Source: Anastrepha obliqua
Taxonomy: Eukaryota > Arthropoda > Insecta > Diptera > Tephritidae
NCBI RefSeq assembly: GCF_027943255.1
Contig: NC_072895.1
Coordinates: 87,236,001 to 87,300,000, forward strand
Length of the DNA stretch: 64,000 nt
Direction of reading: 5' to 3'
Position numbers and translations under genes: made by a program
Part shown: one piece after another, positions 22,901 to 32,689 of the stretch
Numbering within the stretch: the first letter of the stretch is position 1
How the letters are laid out: each line of letters starts with the position of its first letter
Notes under the pieces: generated by a model
Told to the model about the DNA's origin: nothing
Database searches by the model: none
What the model saw: the letters and a program-made list of their open reading frames with translations, nothing else

Positions 22901-25882
22901 CCGCCTAGGAGTTGGAATTAACTCGTGAAAATTTTTGTGCGATGATTTATTATGATTTTCGCCGTGATTTAGCGAGAAGGCGACAGGGACAAGAAGCAAT
23001 TTTCAGTTATAAGCACCAAAATAAATAATGGCACCAAATTAGTAATCCAATTTTGTCTTTGAACAATTTTTTTTAGTAAATAAAAATAAATGATTTTAAG
23101 TGATGGAAAGCTTTTTTTTACTTTCATGCGCTCCATTAGCTGTAGCCGTCTAGTTTGCAAGTGGCAAATATGATTGTCGTACGCCTTTTGCAAAAATTAT
23201 AAAACGTTACGTCTAACGGCTTCAAAAAATCGATTTTTTTTTTTTGCATAAATGTCTTACCAAGCTATCCAAGAATGTGCCCTCAAAATTTCAGAAGCAA
23301 ATCTATACTATAAAGGTGAATGTCTGTACGTTGTCCGCGCATCACTACGAAACGACAACACCAAATGGCGTAAACATTTTTATATATTAATATGTTCACC
23401 CAATGAAGGTTATACGCATGTTTTTATGATGGAACTCCCACAGCCCCCAGGCCGCGCCCCCACTCTCATTCGTCTCTAATAAACTAATATTTGCTTAAAT
23501 TTAATTTACAAATCCTAGTTTTTCCTATTTCCCACTATTTATAGCACACTCTAGACTTCATAATCTGCATAAGCTGTTCGACTATGACCCAAATGAAAGG
23601 TCAAAAACGGTTTGAGATAGAAAATTAATAAAAATAATTTTGCTTGATATTTTTCTGATTGGTTGTTTTGATTTTATTCAACGAGGCATAGCAAAGGATG
23701 CAGGGTATTGTAATATTATGGTTATTAATAAAAAAATAGTTTCTATGAAGTTATTGTTTGTAATTCTTTTATATACATATCCTAAATCCCTCAAAACTAC
23801 TCCTACGCGAGCGGGGCCGCGGGTTAAAGCTAGTTCAAAATATTTTCGGAGTTACAGAATAAATTGTGAGCAAGCGTCGAGCAGGTATACGAGCGGCCGG
23901 ATCGCTCGAAGTGCGATTTCTCGGTTTTTTTTATTTTTAAGATTTTTCCTAATTTGCGGGAAAGATAGAGAAAAAGTTAAACGTCCTATCGAAACGAGAT
24001 TACATTGATTGTATTCGGAATTAAATTCTCTTCTAGTTGAACCTAAAAAACCTTAAGAAAGTTATGACTAACCCACTTTATAAACAATCTAAAGTGAATT
24101 TGTTTTTCCAAAAAAATGAATTTTTTGTTACAATAATTAGCGAAAAATTGTTGAATTTCTCACTTTTTGTTCAATTTTCTTGGTTTAACTAGAAGCTATA
24201 CTATACTAAAATAAACATTTTTAGGGTTTTTGGTTTTAGATGAAAATTGCGATGTGCATCTTTCCCGCACGCGCACTCGAGGCGCCTCGGCAAAATGCTT
24301 GTACCAGGCAAAACATGACATATATTTTAATGAAAAAATTTGAGAAGACTGTTGAAATATATAACAATAAAACCTGAAAGTTTCGTTTCAATCGAATATT
24401 TCTTTCCTTCTCAAAAAAAACCACGAGAAAATCGATTTTTTAAGCCCCTAAAGCAGGCTCCCCCCTTAATTTGATGTCACCTTGCGCAAGAGTCGTTCAA
24501 AGATTCCGTGCAAAAATAAAAGCTACTTAATTGTTTGGGGTAAACCTCTTTTATCTTTCAACATAATCTGCTTTTAGGCTTATACACTTTGTCCGAGGCT
24601 TTTCTAATTCAGCGTTCCATTCCGAATGATAGGTTTTATCCCTTGAGAATAATAGGATTCATCCAAGTCTGGAAAGTAGCCCTTTGTTTCTGCAATCACC
24701 TATTCATTTGATTAAAATCTTTTTTCGCTAGCCATTTCTTCAAATTCGGCTGTCAGCAAATAGTCGCTCGAGGGAGCCAAGTCTATAGAAATGGAGGGAA
24801 GGCAGTAATTCCGGGAACCCTAATTTCGATAGTTTTGCGACCACAACTGCTGAGGCGTGAGCTGGTGTGTTCTCGTGGTGGAAAATGACCTTTTTGAAAA
24901 GCACTCGACTTTCTCCATTCAAACGAATGACAGAAAGAAATATACAGATCTGGCTGAAACTTGGTGTGTGTTCTTCGAAAAGGTGTTACGAGTGCTACCT
25001 AAACATAACCTCGATACGCGCCAGTAGGACCATCTCTCTTACTTTGTATGGACTTTTGCAATGACCCTCGTGTATGCAGGTGGCTTCAGGGACGATTCTC
25101 TAAAACACCTTCAATGTTAGTTTGGGTGGTAAAAGGGTGAGAGCTCTTGCTCTCATAGGACTAGCAATGTAAAAAGCGGTTATACAAAATAGCATACTTA
25201 TGCACTGAAGCATAGGAAGTAAGTCGGAGTAATGACGTATTCGCAAGGGAGTACTCCCGAATTCCTCAAACGCTGGTCCTTAGATTTACTGGGTTGTTAC
25301 ACTATTTAATAGTTGATCCTACAGAGTTATGCGCAATAACCCATATTACTAGTAGCGCGCTGGGATAAATTAGGTACATAAATTTAAATTAGACTTTAAG
25401 GTAACATATAAAAAGGAAAACAAATAAGAAACTTATTAGTCCAATAAACTAAAGGGCGAATAGGAGTAGTGAGTATAGTCCCACTTTTAACATTATAAAT
25501 ATTGCCTACGATATACAAATATTTATTAGTCACTAGTCGGTTAATTATACCAAAATATTTACAAATACTTACATACCTACACAAAAGAAATGGTGTTAGC
25601 AAATAAGAACTAAATAAAGGTATTAAAAAGAAAACAAATTATACAAGAAAATCTCCAAAATCACATTGAAGATTAGGGCGAGATTTACGTTAGACAACTA
25701 TTTACAAAGCGATAATAGAGCGGCATCGCATAGGGATTTACGAAATTCATTAGTAAATAATAGAAATAAGACATAACATATGAACTGGTCTTACTGCTGT
25801 TGGGATCGGAGCGCACCACAGCGAGCAGAGAGGCGGCGCAGAGCAGGTAGAAGATGAAGCGAGGATGCGCAATTGAAGGCAT
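13756..25882 (-). CDS. DUF4773-type secreted cysteine-containing protein, multi-exon host gene (partial model)
   Basis: Five exons on the minus strand are supported by GT/AG borders, four of them joined with matching phases: 17124-17190, 14354-14557, 14025-14295 and 13756-13948. Together they read from TVNEARERIKKS to a stop after KVMRSKSEA. The core has RIPCTCDKGICKCCAG, then CTEVVYRPEEFSFELRMRVNNN, then CFRPPRFNFARACIQFHD, which I assign to the arthropod DUF4773 family. Function is unknown. The C-terminus is acidic then basic. A probable first exon at 25795-25882 encodes a signal peptide, so the protein is likely secreted. That exon ends in phase 1 whereas 17124-17190 starts in phase 0, so at least one exon is missing or the first exon belongs elsewhere. 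The 8.6-kb intron holds several transposon relics. Confidence 0.72.
14025..14295 (-). CDS. DUF4773-type gene, core domain exon
   Basis: The exon of 271 bases is bounded by a TAG acceptor and a GTGAGT donor, phases 1 and 2. It encodes FLSVIGLNSCTEVVYRPEEF through MYLSGSFQGYELFE. It has cysteines in LNSCTE, PPFCFRP, ARACIQF and HVCMYL, consistent with a disulfide-bonded extracellular domain. Confidence 0.9.
14354..14557 (-). CDS. DUF4773-type gene, exon with C-x-C...C-x-CC motif
   Basis: The exon of 204 bases is flanked by a TAG acceptor and a GTGAGT donor, phase 1 on both sides. A charged helical stretch (RKPRRYEDSNEDIAYEAAKQLGQL) is followed by LPNVTINNL, which holds a possible N-glycosylation site (NVT). 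It ends in the cysteine cluster CTCDKGICKCC that opens the conserved domain. Confidence 0.9.
15030..15345 (+). pseudogene. Mariner transposase N-terminal part, possibly split from 16420-16985
   Basis: Broken frames give SASKIDENINKVKEKLIKNRKLTIRELAERVDISK followed by a frameshift and AYRSVQDIV. This is the linker and second helix-turn-helix of a DD34D-type mariner transposase. A CAGGGTGTTGAAAATAG end after TATA at 14718 may be this element's left terminus, but it does not match the right end near 16962. The piece lies in an intron of the host gene, opposite strand. Confidence 0.65.
15539..15827 (-). repeat. tRNA-derived SINE, copy 1
   Basis: Minus-strand copy of the window's SINE family. The shared blocks are all present: the tRNA-like head region (15770-15825, decayed), a TAATAGCGGTCGCC-like block, CCGAGTGTATTTCTGCC, GCCGTTCGGAGTC and the terminal GTGTACGCGCCAATTAT-like end. 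It lies between the two mariner pieces. Confidence 0.82.
15850..16400 (+). pseudogene. R1-like retrotransposon C-terminus and 3' UTR
   Basis: A short frame (15950-16144) reads EHTFATSFGVFTPEEIIEEVML and then EEKWSVVANFAADIIRKKEA, the usual end of R1-type ORF2. The preceding finger (NCIYGDTE, H, C) is in another frame. The downstream non-coding tail resembles the 3' ends at 12110-12240 and 57030-57180. It is 5'-truncated and dead. Confidence 0.68.
16420..16985 (+). pseudogene. Mariner transposase catalytic and C-terminal part
   Basis: The broken frame shows a FMDCDGIVHHEFLPERQTVNK block (first catalytic region), the DDNAPSHNA motif at 16590-16620 (second aspartate) and a C-terminal CIKRWHKCLPVDGEYFEGD. 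The third catalytic region is mutated: QPSNLSDMASCNFF replaces the expected PYSPDLAPCDFF. The right end near 16962-16985 (CCGGGAACTGTTTGATCA) looks like a mariner terminal repeat. Confidence 0.75.
17124..17190 (-). CDS. DUF4773-type gene, short upstream exon
   Basis: The exon of 67 bases lies between a TAG acceptor and a GTGAGT donor, starts in phase 0 and leaves one base, which joins the next exon in frame. It reads TVNEARERIKKSLRSESEFSKE, a charged linker. In-frame stops lie directly upstream of the acceptor, so it cannot be a longer first exon. Confidence 0.75.
17381..17434. repeat. TATG tetranucleotide microsatellite
   Basis: About 13 perfect copies of TATG lie in an intron of the host gene. 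The ORFs rich in YVCM or IHTY across it are products of the repeat and not genes. Confidence 0.95.
18400..19060. repeat. AT-rich diverged tandem repeat
   Basis: Two phrases recur. ATAGTCAAGTCTACAAATAA is near 18510 and 18990. CCAAAATACTTGGATCACTT (with variants) is near 18555, 18740 and 19031. A third phrase, AATAAATCTCAAAA, recurs here and also near 39295 and 39645. Runs of A and T fill the gaps. The spacing is irregular (about 190 and 290 bp). Confidence 0.65.
19061..20121. other. Intronic AT-rich spacer
   Basis: No coding sequence or clear repeat boundary was seen. A CCTCCCCCTTAA motif at 19655-19668 resembles one end of TTAA-associated elements, but no partner end was found. Confidence 0.35.
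20122..20342 (-). repeat. SINE, copy 2 (internally deleted)
   Basis: The minus-strand copy retains the tRNA-like head (20295-20342, including the complement of GCCGAATGGGTTGGTGCGTG) and the CCGAGTGTATTTATGCC block. It lacks roughly 70 bases between the GGAGTC region and the 3' end. Confidence 0.82.
20407..21950 (+). mobile_element. Mariner element (DD34D type), dead, split by a non-LTR insertion
   Basis: The left end reads TACGAGGGCTGTTCAATAAG. A start codon at 20584 opens a broken transposase. After the insertion at 20655-21130 it resumes with YGNASPSMITFRYWFNEFKYGRTSIF, then GVSTGTVINILYEKLAMKKLS, then a frame-broken catalytic region (DDASAHS, GRGGFW). The usual DSAPAH-type motif is changed and many stops are present. 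No right terminal repeat was found. Confidence 0.78.
20655..21130 (-). mobile_element. 5'-truncated non-LTR retrotransposon with AACCT-repeat tail and 16-bp target duplication
   Basis: The insert is bounded by identical copies of AGATAAAAACAAAGTT at 20639-20654 and 21131-21146. On the minus strand it reads GTLTGLFLIGNHARRLAVYT, then the finger FCRRCRNEEQLETIQHLFCTC, the C-terminal end of a non-LTR ORF2. It ends in a short AACCTAACCTAACCT tail. It interrupts the mariner at 20407-21950 and is therefore younger than it. Confidence 0.87.
22027..22365 (+). pseudogene. RTE-type retrotransposon C-terminal fragment
   Basis: The frame FERKSLRKMYGPIRLQELL to KSKRIRWLGQVFRTPKERTTRKV parallels residues 879-940 of the intact RTE protein at 33346-36339 (FERKILRKIFGP, LRWLGHVVRM). 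Stops follow, and the fragment ends in an AAG-rich tail near 22365. It is a dead 5'-truncated copy. Confidence 0.75.
22490..22830 (+). pseudogene. Non-LTR retrotransposon 3' end (RNase H/zinc-finger type)
   Basis: Broken frames read HCRLRSHLRKIGSTDSCLFCEKSPEIPIHFLHEC, the C-terminal cysteine finger of a non-LTR ORF2. A tail containing AGAGGGCACAAAAGACCATT follows. The same end occurs at 48110-48330, and this uninterrupted copy shows what the split one at 45860-48330 looked like before insertion. Confidence 0.72.
23025..23130. mobile_element. Mariner terminal-repeat remnant
   Basis: ATGGCACCAAATTAGTAATC followed by CAATTTTGTCTTTGAACA resembles the ends at 4284 and 8107. No partner end or coding sequence is attached. 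Confidence 0.5.
23131..24479. other. Intronic spacer, no gene recognised
   Basis: Unassigned sequence. A short ORF (23252-23479) has no family features. The segment ends with GGCTCCCCCCTTAA (24457-24470), similar in style to the ends of TTAA-associated elements. Confidence 0.35.
24480..25071 (-). mobile_element. Degraded mariner element (DD34D type)
   Basis: The right end on the minus strand reads ACGAGGGTCATTGCAAAAGT after a TA-like flank. The coding frame contains VLFKKVIFHHENTPAHASAVVVAKLSKLGF, in which the catalytic aspartate of the HQDNAPAH-type motif is replaced by glutamate. The next region (LLPSLHFYRLGSLE) has lost the SPDLAPSD block. It is dead and deleted. Confidence 0.75.
25072..25794. 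other. First-intron sequence 3' of the signal-peptide exon
   Basis: Unassigned, moderately AT-rich DNA. No repeat family was recognised. It would be the start of the host gene's large intron if exon 25795-25882 is its first exon. Confidence 0.35.
25795..25882 (-). CDS. Probable first coding exon with signal peptide
   Basis: From ATG 25882 it encodes MPSIAHPRFIFYLLCAASLL followed by AVVRSDPNS, a clear secretory signal: short basic start, hydrophobic core, and small residues before a likely cleavage near VRS-D. A donor-like GTAAGA follows in phase 1. It fits as the start of the downstream DUF4773-type gene on the same strand. The phase does not match the exon at 17190, so the link is inferred. 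It could also start a different secreted protein. Confidence 0.6.
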
Positions 25883-27591
25883 TTTGGCACAAAGTTTGTA
25901 GAGCAGACGAATTTTTTTAAATTTAATTAATTATTTATTTTTGTTTTTTTTTTGAAATTTCCACTCCGGCAGCAAATTTCACTTTTATGATTTTACTGTA
26001 CGCGCAGTAAATATTTGCACAGAGCAACTTGCAAATCAGTTTCAATTAAGCGCACATATCTTACATACACAAATACGGCAATAACTTCAGCTCACAGTCT
26101 CAATTTAATTGTAAATAAAAATCACAAAGCAAGAAAACAATAAGTCTCTGCGATCACTGCCACACTGACTTCCACTGACTGCCCCTGACTTAGCCAGACG
26201 CGTTGAGAGTAAACTTTCGCTTTTGATAAGCTATCGATGGTCCACTGCTGATTACCACCACCACCACTGGCAACCAGTAAGCGCTGGCACATGCGCAAAT
26301 CGTCAAGAAAGTTTGTATGTTAATTAAAATTGCCAAGAGAAGTGGCACTGTGTCGAATGTTAAAAGCGAAATCCGCACTTAAGCAGCGGAGCAGGTATTT
26401 TATGCCTTCAACTTGCCTGAGGACCGTTTCGGTTGTCCAGGTTGAAATGTGCTGCCCGAAATGTAGTGCTATAGGCGTTTCGTCAAGTATTTTTCACTTT
26501 CATTCAATGTCAAATTGTAACTGTGCAATCGATTAACTGGCTATTTAGCGTAGACTCCGCCTGTCCGCTTGCAAACGCTGTTTGTGCGCCGAGCTGTTTT
26601 GTACTAAAATTTTCAATTCGTAAGCGATCACTACCGTACGTGTTAATGGCCAAAAGCTAACTGAGTTGTGAGCTCACGCATGAAACGGTAGCACCTCTTA
26701 ACGCCTTGGCTCAAACAGATCAGCCAAACAGCCACAAACTCTACTGTAGACGTTGGCCGTAAACTAGCAGCACGCTGACAAGCAAAACAATTACAACAAA
26801 TATCACTCATTTTTAATTTATTTTTTTCTTTTTTTTTGCTTCTCTTTCTGTGCGCTTTTGTTGTCATTTGCTTGCTGGCGATCGTACACTCAGCCGCCGG
26901 CACTGTCACTTCAAGATCAACACCGCCGCCAACTGCCCATCATGTCGGATACGCTTGTCTTTCTTTGGCTGACCGTTGCCAAGTTTACTGCGCCAGTGTT
27001 TGACGACAGTTTGCGTCGCACTTCACTCGCGTTCCGCCGCCCCGTAACCCGCTCATCGCTGCCTCATATTTTGTTTATCATCGATACCAGCAATTTTGGC
27101 GTAAAAACCAGTATTTTCGTCGCTACATCGTCTACGCTCACCTATGCAAAGTCGCTGGCTTGCATTTTAATTTCTCTTAAATTATCGTTTCCATTCTTCC
27201 TGGGGCACTCACATTTTTGCCCGATCATTTGACACTTCTGTTCACTCCATTGGCTATTATGTCGCACTAGTTTGTGTGGGTCATCCGTCTTGTTTGTGGT
27301 TTCAATCTATTTATCTTGTCAAGTAGGCGTGTGTTTACAGTAGTGGGTAAAATAAAAGAAACGAAGAGTTAGAAATTTAATTATATGGATTTGTGTAATG
27401 CAATAATCGCATGCAGTGAAATGCACTCAACTCTGGCCAAGGTATATTTTATGGTGCAGCACAGTAATGATAATTTTCCTTTTTTTTGTACAAAATTTTA
27501 AGACATACAAAACCACAAGTAGTCGATTTTTAGTACAATTTCAACATCAGCAAATCTTCTTAGGAAGTTTTGGTTTGTTTTGTTATGTGAG
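25883..27591 (-). promoter_or_regulatory. Likely 5' UTR and promoter region of the minus-strand host gene, plus spacer
   Basis: Upstream of the signal-peptide exon the minus strand holds several TCAGT initiator-like matches (plus-strand ACTGA around 26163-26178). No convincing TATA box was found. The region 26160-27300 is less AT-rich than its surroundings and free of recognised transposons, which fits a maintained regulatory region. The start site is inferred. A 124-codon ORF at 26858-27232 has no recognisable features. Confidence 0.35.
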
Positions 27592-27878
27592 ACCGGCGAG
27601 TGTTGTAGCCGAATGGGTTGGTGCGTGGCTACCATTCGGTAGAGCTCAAGTTTCAAAACACCGGGCATGAAACACCAAGTGACAGAAAACGTTTTTTTTT
27701 TAATAGCGGTCGCTCCTCAGCAGGCAATGGCAGACCACCGAGTGTATTTTTGACATGAAAAAGCCATCTGCCGCGCTAAGGCGGCATACAACTGTACGTT
27801 CCTGCATTTGTGCAAAACATCAAAATAGGAGAAGTAGCTCGTAGCAATCAAAGTTGTAAGCGCCAATTACATCTCCAA
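27592..27878 (+). repeat. SINE, copy 3, with pol III A box
   Basis: Plus-strand copy with the tRNA-like head best preserved here. TAGCCGAATGG at 27606-27616 differs from the A-box consensus at one position. Further blocks are TAATAGCGGTCGC, CCGAGTGTATTTTTGAC and the end GTTGTAAGCGCCAATTAC. The B box is decayed. Confidence 0.85.
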
Positions 27879-28590
27879 ATAAATTTGAAATTTTACAGAA
27901 AGTTTTGCGAAAGTTCAAAAAATCAGAATTGCTGTTAAAAATTAAGTTCCTAAAATCATACGAATTACAGGCCCAACAATTTTTTTTCGGTGAGACAAAA
28001 AACTTAGTCTAAGATATTAAAATTATTTCCAAAACCTGAAAGGCAGATTATAGAACAAATTAATGGAGAATACCGAGCAGGTACACATTTTTTGGATATT
28101 GAAAAAATGGGTTACTTGCCAATAACTTCTTTGAGACATGAAATAAGCCAAAATGAATTAGATGCGTGTCAATTCTTCAACACTTTTCAAGTAGCCACCA
28201 CACTTTTCAATGTATTTTATATTTATTTATTTGGGTGCTCTTTGTGCTGCACAAAGTCAAAAGTACAAGCCCGGGTTGACGGCCAGACCCGTTTTCTTCT
28301 AGGTTTAGTGGGATTGGACGAGAATTATTCAATATGAGTTGTTCTACTCCATATCAACAACAAACTAAATTCAAGCGATTAATTTGGCCGGAGATTGCTA
28401 GAACTGGTGAACAGAAAGTATCTTGTGTATATTTCATCAATACAATGCTAGCCTCACATCTTTTTAACGACGAGCCAGAAGTTTCAAAAGCCTAAATGAC
28501 ATCAAGCGCTTGCTACCTTTCCAAACATTTGCAAAATTTTTTTGATAGCACAATGAGCTGGTCAAGTTTGTTGTAACAAACAGTTTATTT
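27879..28590. other. Spacer between two SINE copies
   Basis: No gene recognised. A frame at 28092-28337 (81 codons) shows no domain. Confidence 0.35.
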
Positions 28591-28830
28591 GTGTCCTCCT
28601 CCTATTTGCTTTGTGCGTCCTGATGTTTTCCGCAAATGTTGGAGCTAACAGTTGTATGCGTCCACCGAACAGCAGATGGTCCTTTATGAGGGCCCTTTTC
28701 ATGACAGGCTTACCATTATCTGCTGAGGGGCGAGCGTTGTTGAGAAAAAATTTTTCTATCATTTGGTGTTCCAAGCCCGGGATTTTGAATCCGAGCTCTT
28801 GCACCCACCCATGCGGCAATGCCGGGCATC
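28591..28830 (-). repeat. SINE, copy 4
   Basis: Diverged minus-strand copy. It has blocks equivalent to CAAATAGGAGGAGGA, CTGCTGTTCGG, GCCCCTCAGCAGATAATGG and a decayed tRNA-like head near 28790-28826. Confidence 0.75.
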
Positions 28831-30849
28831 AAATGCTTACGCGCCCAAAATATCAAGCCAAAGTTACTTTTTACTATTAATTACAGATATACCTACATAT
28901 AAGGGCTTGAAGGGTTTTACATTATTTTACCCAATACTGTACTCATGCACTAAAGACTCTAGGTTATCAATATAGATCATTTCAGTCGATCAAATCTTAC
29001 TTATTAAGCATTCAAATGCTCCATACAAAGTACATAGTAAGAATTTAGATAACCTGCAGTAAAAATTACAAGGTTACTACGGACTAGTTACAAACGAATC
29101 TGGAGTGGCTGAGCTAGTAATGATTTTTGTTAGGCCGCTTGCGAATCGCTTTGTCAAAGCGCCAAATATGACTACAACTATTGGATCAGGTGTTTTACGG
29201 ACAGATATTGCAAGACATTCATCGGGAGTGTTTTACCACCTTCCTAAGCTCTCTACCCCCGAATGTCGTCATCGGAGTCTAACGACTATCCACCGCTGAC
29301 TTTAGCTGCCTCGTGAGACCCACGTAACTTTGAGGGATATTATAGTTAAGTTCTGGATATTATAGCAGGTAAAATTCCTGCTTTATTCGACATACTCAAT
29401 ATATGGCCAGTAAACCCACTCAGCTAACACCCATCTCCCTCTGGACCTGACCTGTCGAAATAGCACGTTTCCTGTGCCTGCCGTTAGATGAGTTAGATGA
29501 TTGCGAACGATGACTACACAGCACTGGCAGGGTTCGACGAACTACTGCAACAACAACACATGCTTTGCTATACGACGCCATCTGAATTTTGTGTATGCCG
29601 ATCCTCAAGACGAAAAATAAAGACGACTCCCGCCTCATTAGTTGACGGTGGTTTTTGAGGCAGCAAGTCACTTGTTCTGGTCGGAAAGCTTTTTTGTCAC
29701 TTTCGAAATTCAATCAGATCATCGGTAATGTGAAACCATTGAGTAGCTACAAGCTTCACGCAGCTACAGAAGAGAGTGCTATGACTTCTGGAAAGGTATT
29801 TTGCGTGGTAGTTCGTGGAGCTTTGGAAGTTATACACACATGGATGAAGTAATAAGTGGTGTGCATTTCATGCTGCTGTACGAATTTACCTTGGGTTTGG
29901 TTGTCAAAATATGATTCAATATATGTAGTGTTGATTTATCACCTCAGTACTCTTAGCACGGTAATGCGATGCAATTTAAATGACGAGTGGTACCCATATC
30001 AGACCGCAAAGTATTAGTGATGTGCGACTCACAGTCTGACAGACTGTAGGGTAGGTAAACCAATTTAAAATAGTACATTTGTATATGTAAAAGTGCATAC
30101 TTGCATCCATACACGAATATATCTTTTGAACTGTAAATGTCTCCGTTCCTCTTCACCCAAATTCTATTACATTAATGAAGCTGTCGCTTCTGTTAGAAAC
30201 TTTTCTACGTTTAGATATATACATATTTAAGTATACTTATAAACATATACACAAATGCAGCAGAAAGGGCCGCGTTTGGGAGTATTGTTCATTGCACGCT
30301 TTCCAGAACAAATGTCTTCAATTAAAAAGCTTCGAAGTTGTAGAAAGTGGCTGGGTTGCTGGCTGCTGCATTTGTAATGATTGCATGATTTGTGCATTTA
30401 ATTATTCCCATGCACAAATAGAACTTTCCATATGCATTTTCGGTTAATAAATCATTTCTATGTCACCATGATAATTAAATAACATAGAAAGTGAATATTA
30501 ATGAAAAGTGGGGCAAGTGATTTCACTTTGAAGATTTGCTTTTTTCCTTCTTTTTTTAATCTGACACAGATTTTAATATCCGCAGCAACATCTCATATCA
30601 GAAAAATAAAGTTGATCGATAAGCATCGGTATTGCTAGCTTACTGATACCCATTTTCGAAGTCCAAAATATATATTCTCAAAAACGCTTGCGGTTATTAG
30701 CTTACTAGGTCGCCCAAGTTCGAGATTCTTTCTTAGCAGTGTTCCGTTTTAACAACAGTCAGACTTTTATGGTGTTTTTCGTGACATATGTGGGATAGAA
30801 AATCGGAAACCTAATAAAATTAGTTCAATTTCACTCCAGAGCCGTATAC
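28831..30849. other. Spacer with a possible retrotransposon 3' tail
   Basis: Mostly unassigned. At 29440-29560 the run from CTGTCGAAATAGCACG to GGCAGGGTTCGACGAACTAC and CAACAACAACA has the look of a non-LTR 3' untranslated tail. There is no attached coding sequence, so this is weak. Confidence 0.35.
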
Positions 30850-31288
30850 GAATTAAAAATTTCTACCAATGGTTTTGCTGAAAAATGATCTTCAAAGTCC
30901 GAACCATTTGAACGGATATGTAAACCAATAAAATTGCCCTCTTTTGCATAAATCGGCCGAAATTCCAGCAATTTCGCGTTCAATATTGGCTCTGAGCTCA
31001 CAAATCGTCGCCGGCTTGTTACTGTAGACCAATGACTTCACATAACCCCAAAACGGGACGGCTTGTTAAATGGACCGTAAAATGGCCGTAATGCTCTTAA
31101 AGTAGCAGCAACAGAACGATTATTTTCATAAAAAATTTGCACGATTTGCAATCGTTGCTCAAGTGTGTAGCGTTCCATGATGAAATGTATACTAATGAAG
31201 TTTACAAATGACAAGCGAAAAATAAAAAATATTGCGTCGTTCGCCCTCCCTATCGGAAAAAAGTTGAAGCGCACCTATTGAATAACCC
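30850..31288 (-). mobile_element. Internally deleted mariner (DUF4817-type N-terminus)
   Basis: The 5' end on the minus strand reads GGGTTATTCAATAGGTGCGC just inside TA (31289-31290). Then comes MERYTLEQRLQIVQIFYENN through LRALRPFYGPFNKPSRF, a complete first helix-turn-helix, which jumps directly to the C-terminal block WGYVKSLVYSNKPATICELRANIE. The whole DDD core is missing. The left terminal repeat was not found. Confidence 0.8.
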
Positions 31289-32689
31289 TATACATACATT
31301 AATACATTGAGAAACTTTCTTTGCATTATTGTTGTGCAACAGTTTGGTGCCATTTTTCTTCGCAGAGTCAGCTGGAAATACTGTTTTCTTCATTTCGAAT
31401 TGCGCTATGGAGATATATACCGAACGTTCCAATGATTTTGCTCAGTCGTTGATGGTATGGATATTAACGATATGGGTTTTCCACAAGATTAATTTCGTTG
31501 CTTTGTATTGAAAAACTCGTTTTGAAAAATATTCATTATATGTTAGTTACCATACACATTTCCATTGATAACCAAGCGACCATTGAAGCAATTATGGCTT
31601 CCTTGGACTAACTAGATATGTGTTCAACAATGCAGATCCAAAATGGATGAAATGATAACAGGATACAAAAAAATATATACGGAAATGAAAGAGTCGAGCA
31701 GGTATTTGCTTACCGAGATTGAGCACGTCAAAAATATACCCATTACTCTCCGTTCTGAAAACAGAACCAAATGAGGAACTAGCTTTGATAGGGGAACACT
31801 AAACCTCATACAAAACTGTCAAAATTATGCTAAGGACTTGGAATACGAAAACTACGCGTCCAAACTTTATTGTATCACAATCTAGAAAAGACTACAAAAT
31901 ATTGGTTGGAGTACTGACGGTACATTGTCTCAACCGATGTCCAGAGCGATGCATCTAACACATGTAACGAAGCGAAAGCTAGGGGTACTTTGAAATACCT
32001 ACTTTGCCACTATCCTGCTATTTGTAGAACCCGACAAATGTGCCTAGGACCAGCATATTTTTCATCCTTGATTTTTTTTTATTCCTGACGTTCAAGTTGA
32101 GTTTTGAGCTTTGGTGTATTAAGAGACTTATGAATAGTAGAATTTTATGGCAAACATTTTTTTGGTACATTTGGTTTTTTGCGCTTTCCCGAAAAAGACA
32201 CAGAAAAGTCGCATGTACTGAGAAGTTACAAGGTTAAGATTTTCCATAAAAATATTCCCCGTTACGTTTTGCATAGAACTGCTGAACGGTTCATATATCT
32301 AAATTGTAAAAATCACTTAGTTTCCCATATCAGTTTACCAAAACTATGTGCAAAAGGTGGGTACTTTAACCCCCACAAAATAAAATTCAGACGTAAACTA
32401 TTAAATCACCGCTATACGAATATTTTTCCACCTCTATACCAAAACTCATTGTTGGAAATTTATTACAATATTAACATATGTTTTGGGTTGCACAGTGTTA
32501 CCTTATTTATAAAAAATTATATTTGTTAGTTTGCACGTATTTTAAAAGCTGCCAAACCAATCATCGGACTGCAATGAAACTACGCCAACTTATTGGTTGC
32601 AATCACCGGAAAGCTATAGGCATAGTAAAATTAATTTAAAATAAGGGGGCGTGGCACCTCCCATACAAACCAGTTTTCAATAATGCAGC
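31289..32689. other. Spacer, no gene recognised
   Basis: Unassigned sequence. An open frame of 116 codons at 32179-32529 has no recognisable motif and unremarkable composition. Confidence 0.35.

Noticed and set aside
25001..25900. Exon linking the signal-peptide exon to the rest of the gene by an alternative donor in phase 0 (for example TTC/GTAAAT near 25739)
   Set aside because: The donor is weak and would add a hydrophobic stretch unlike a secreted linker. It is left open rather than adopted.
26858..27232. 124-codon plus-strand ORF upstream of the signal-peptide exon
   Set aside because: Low-similarity, serine- and leucine-rich frame in a moderately GC-rich stretch with no motif. Probably part of a regulatory region.
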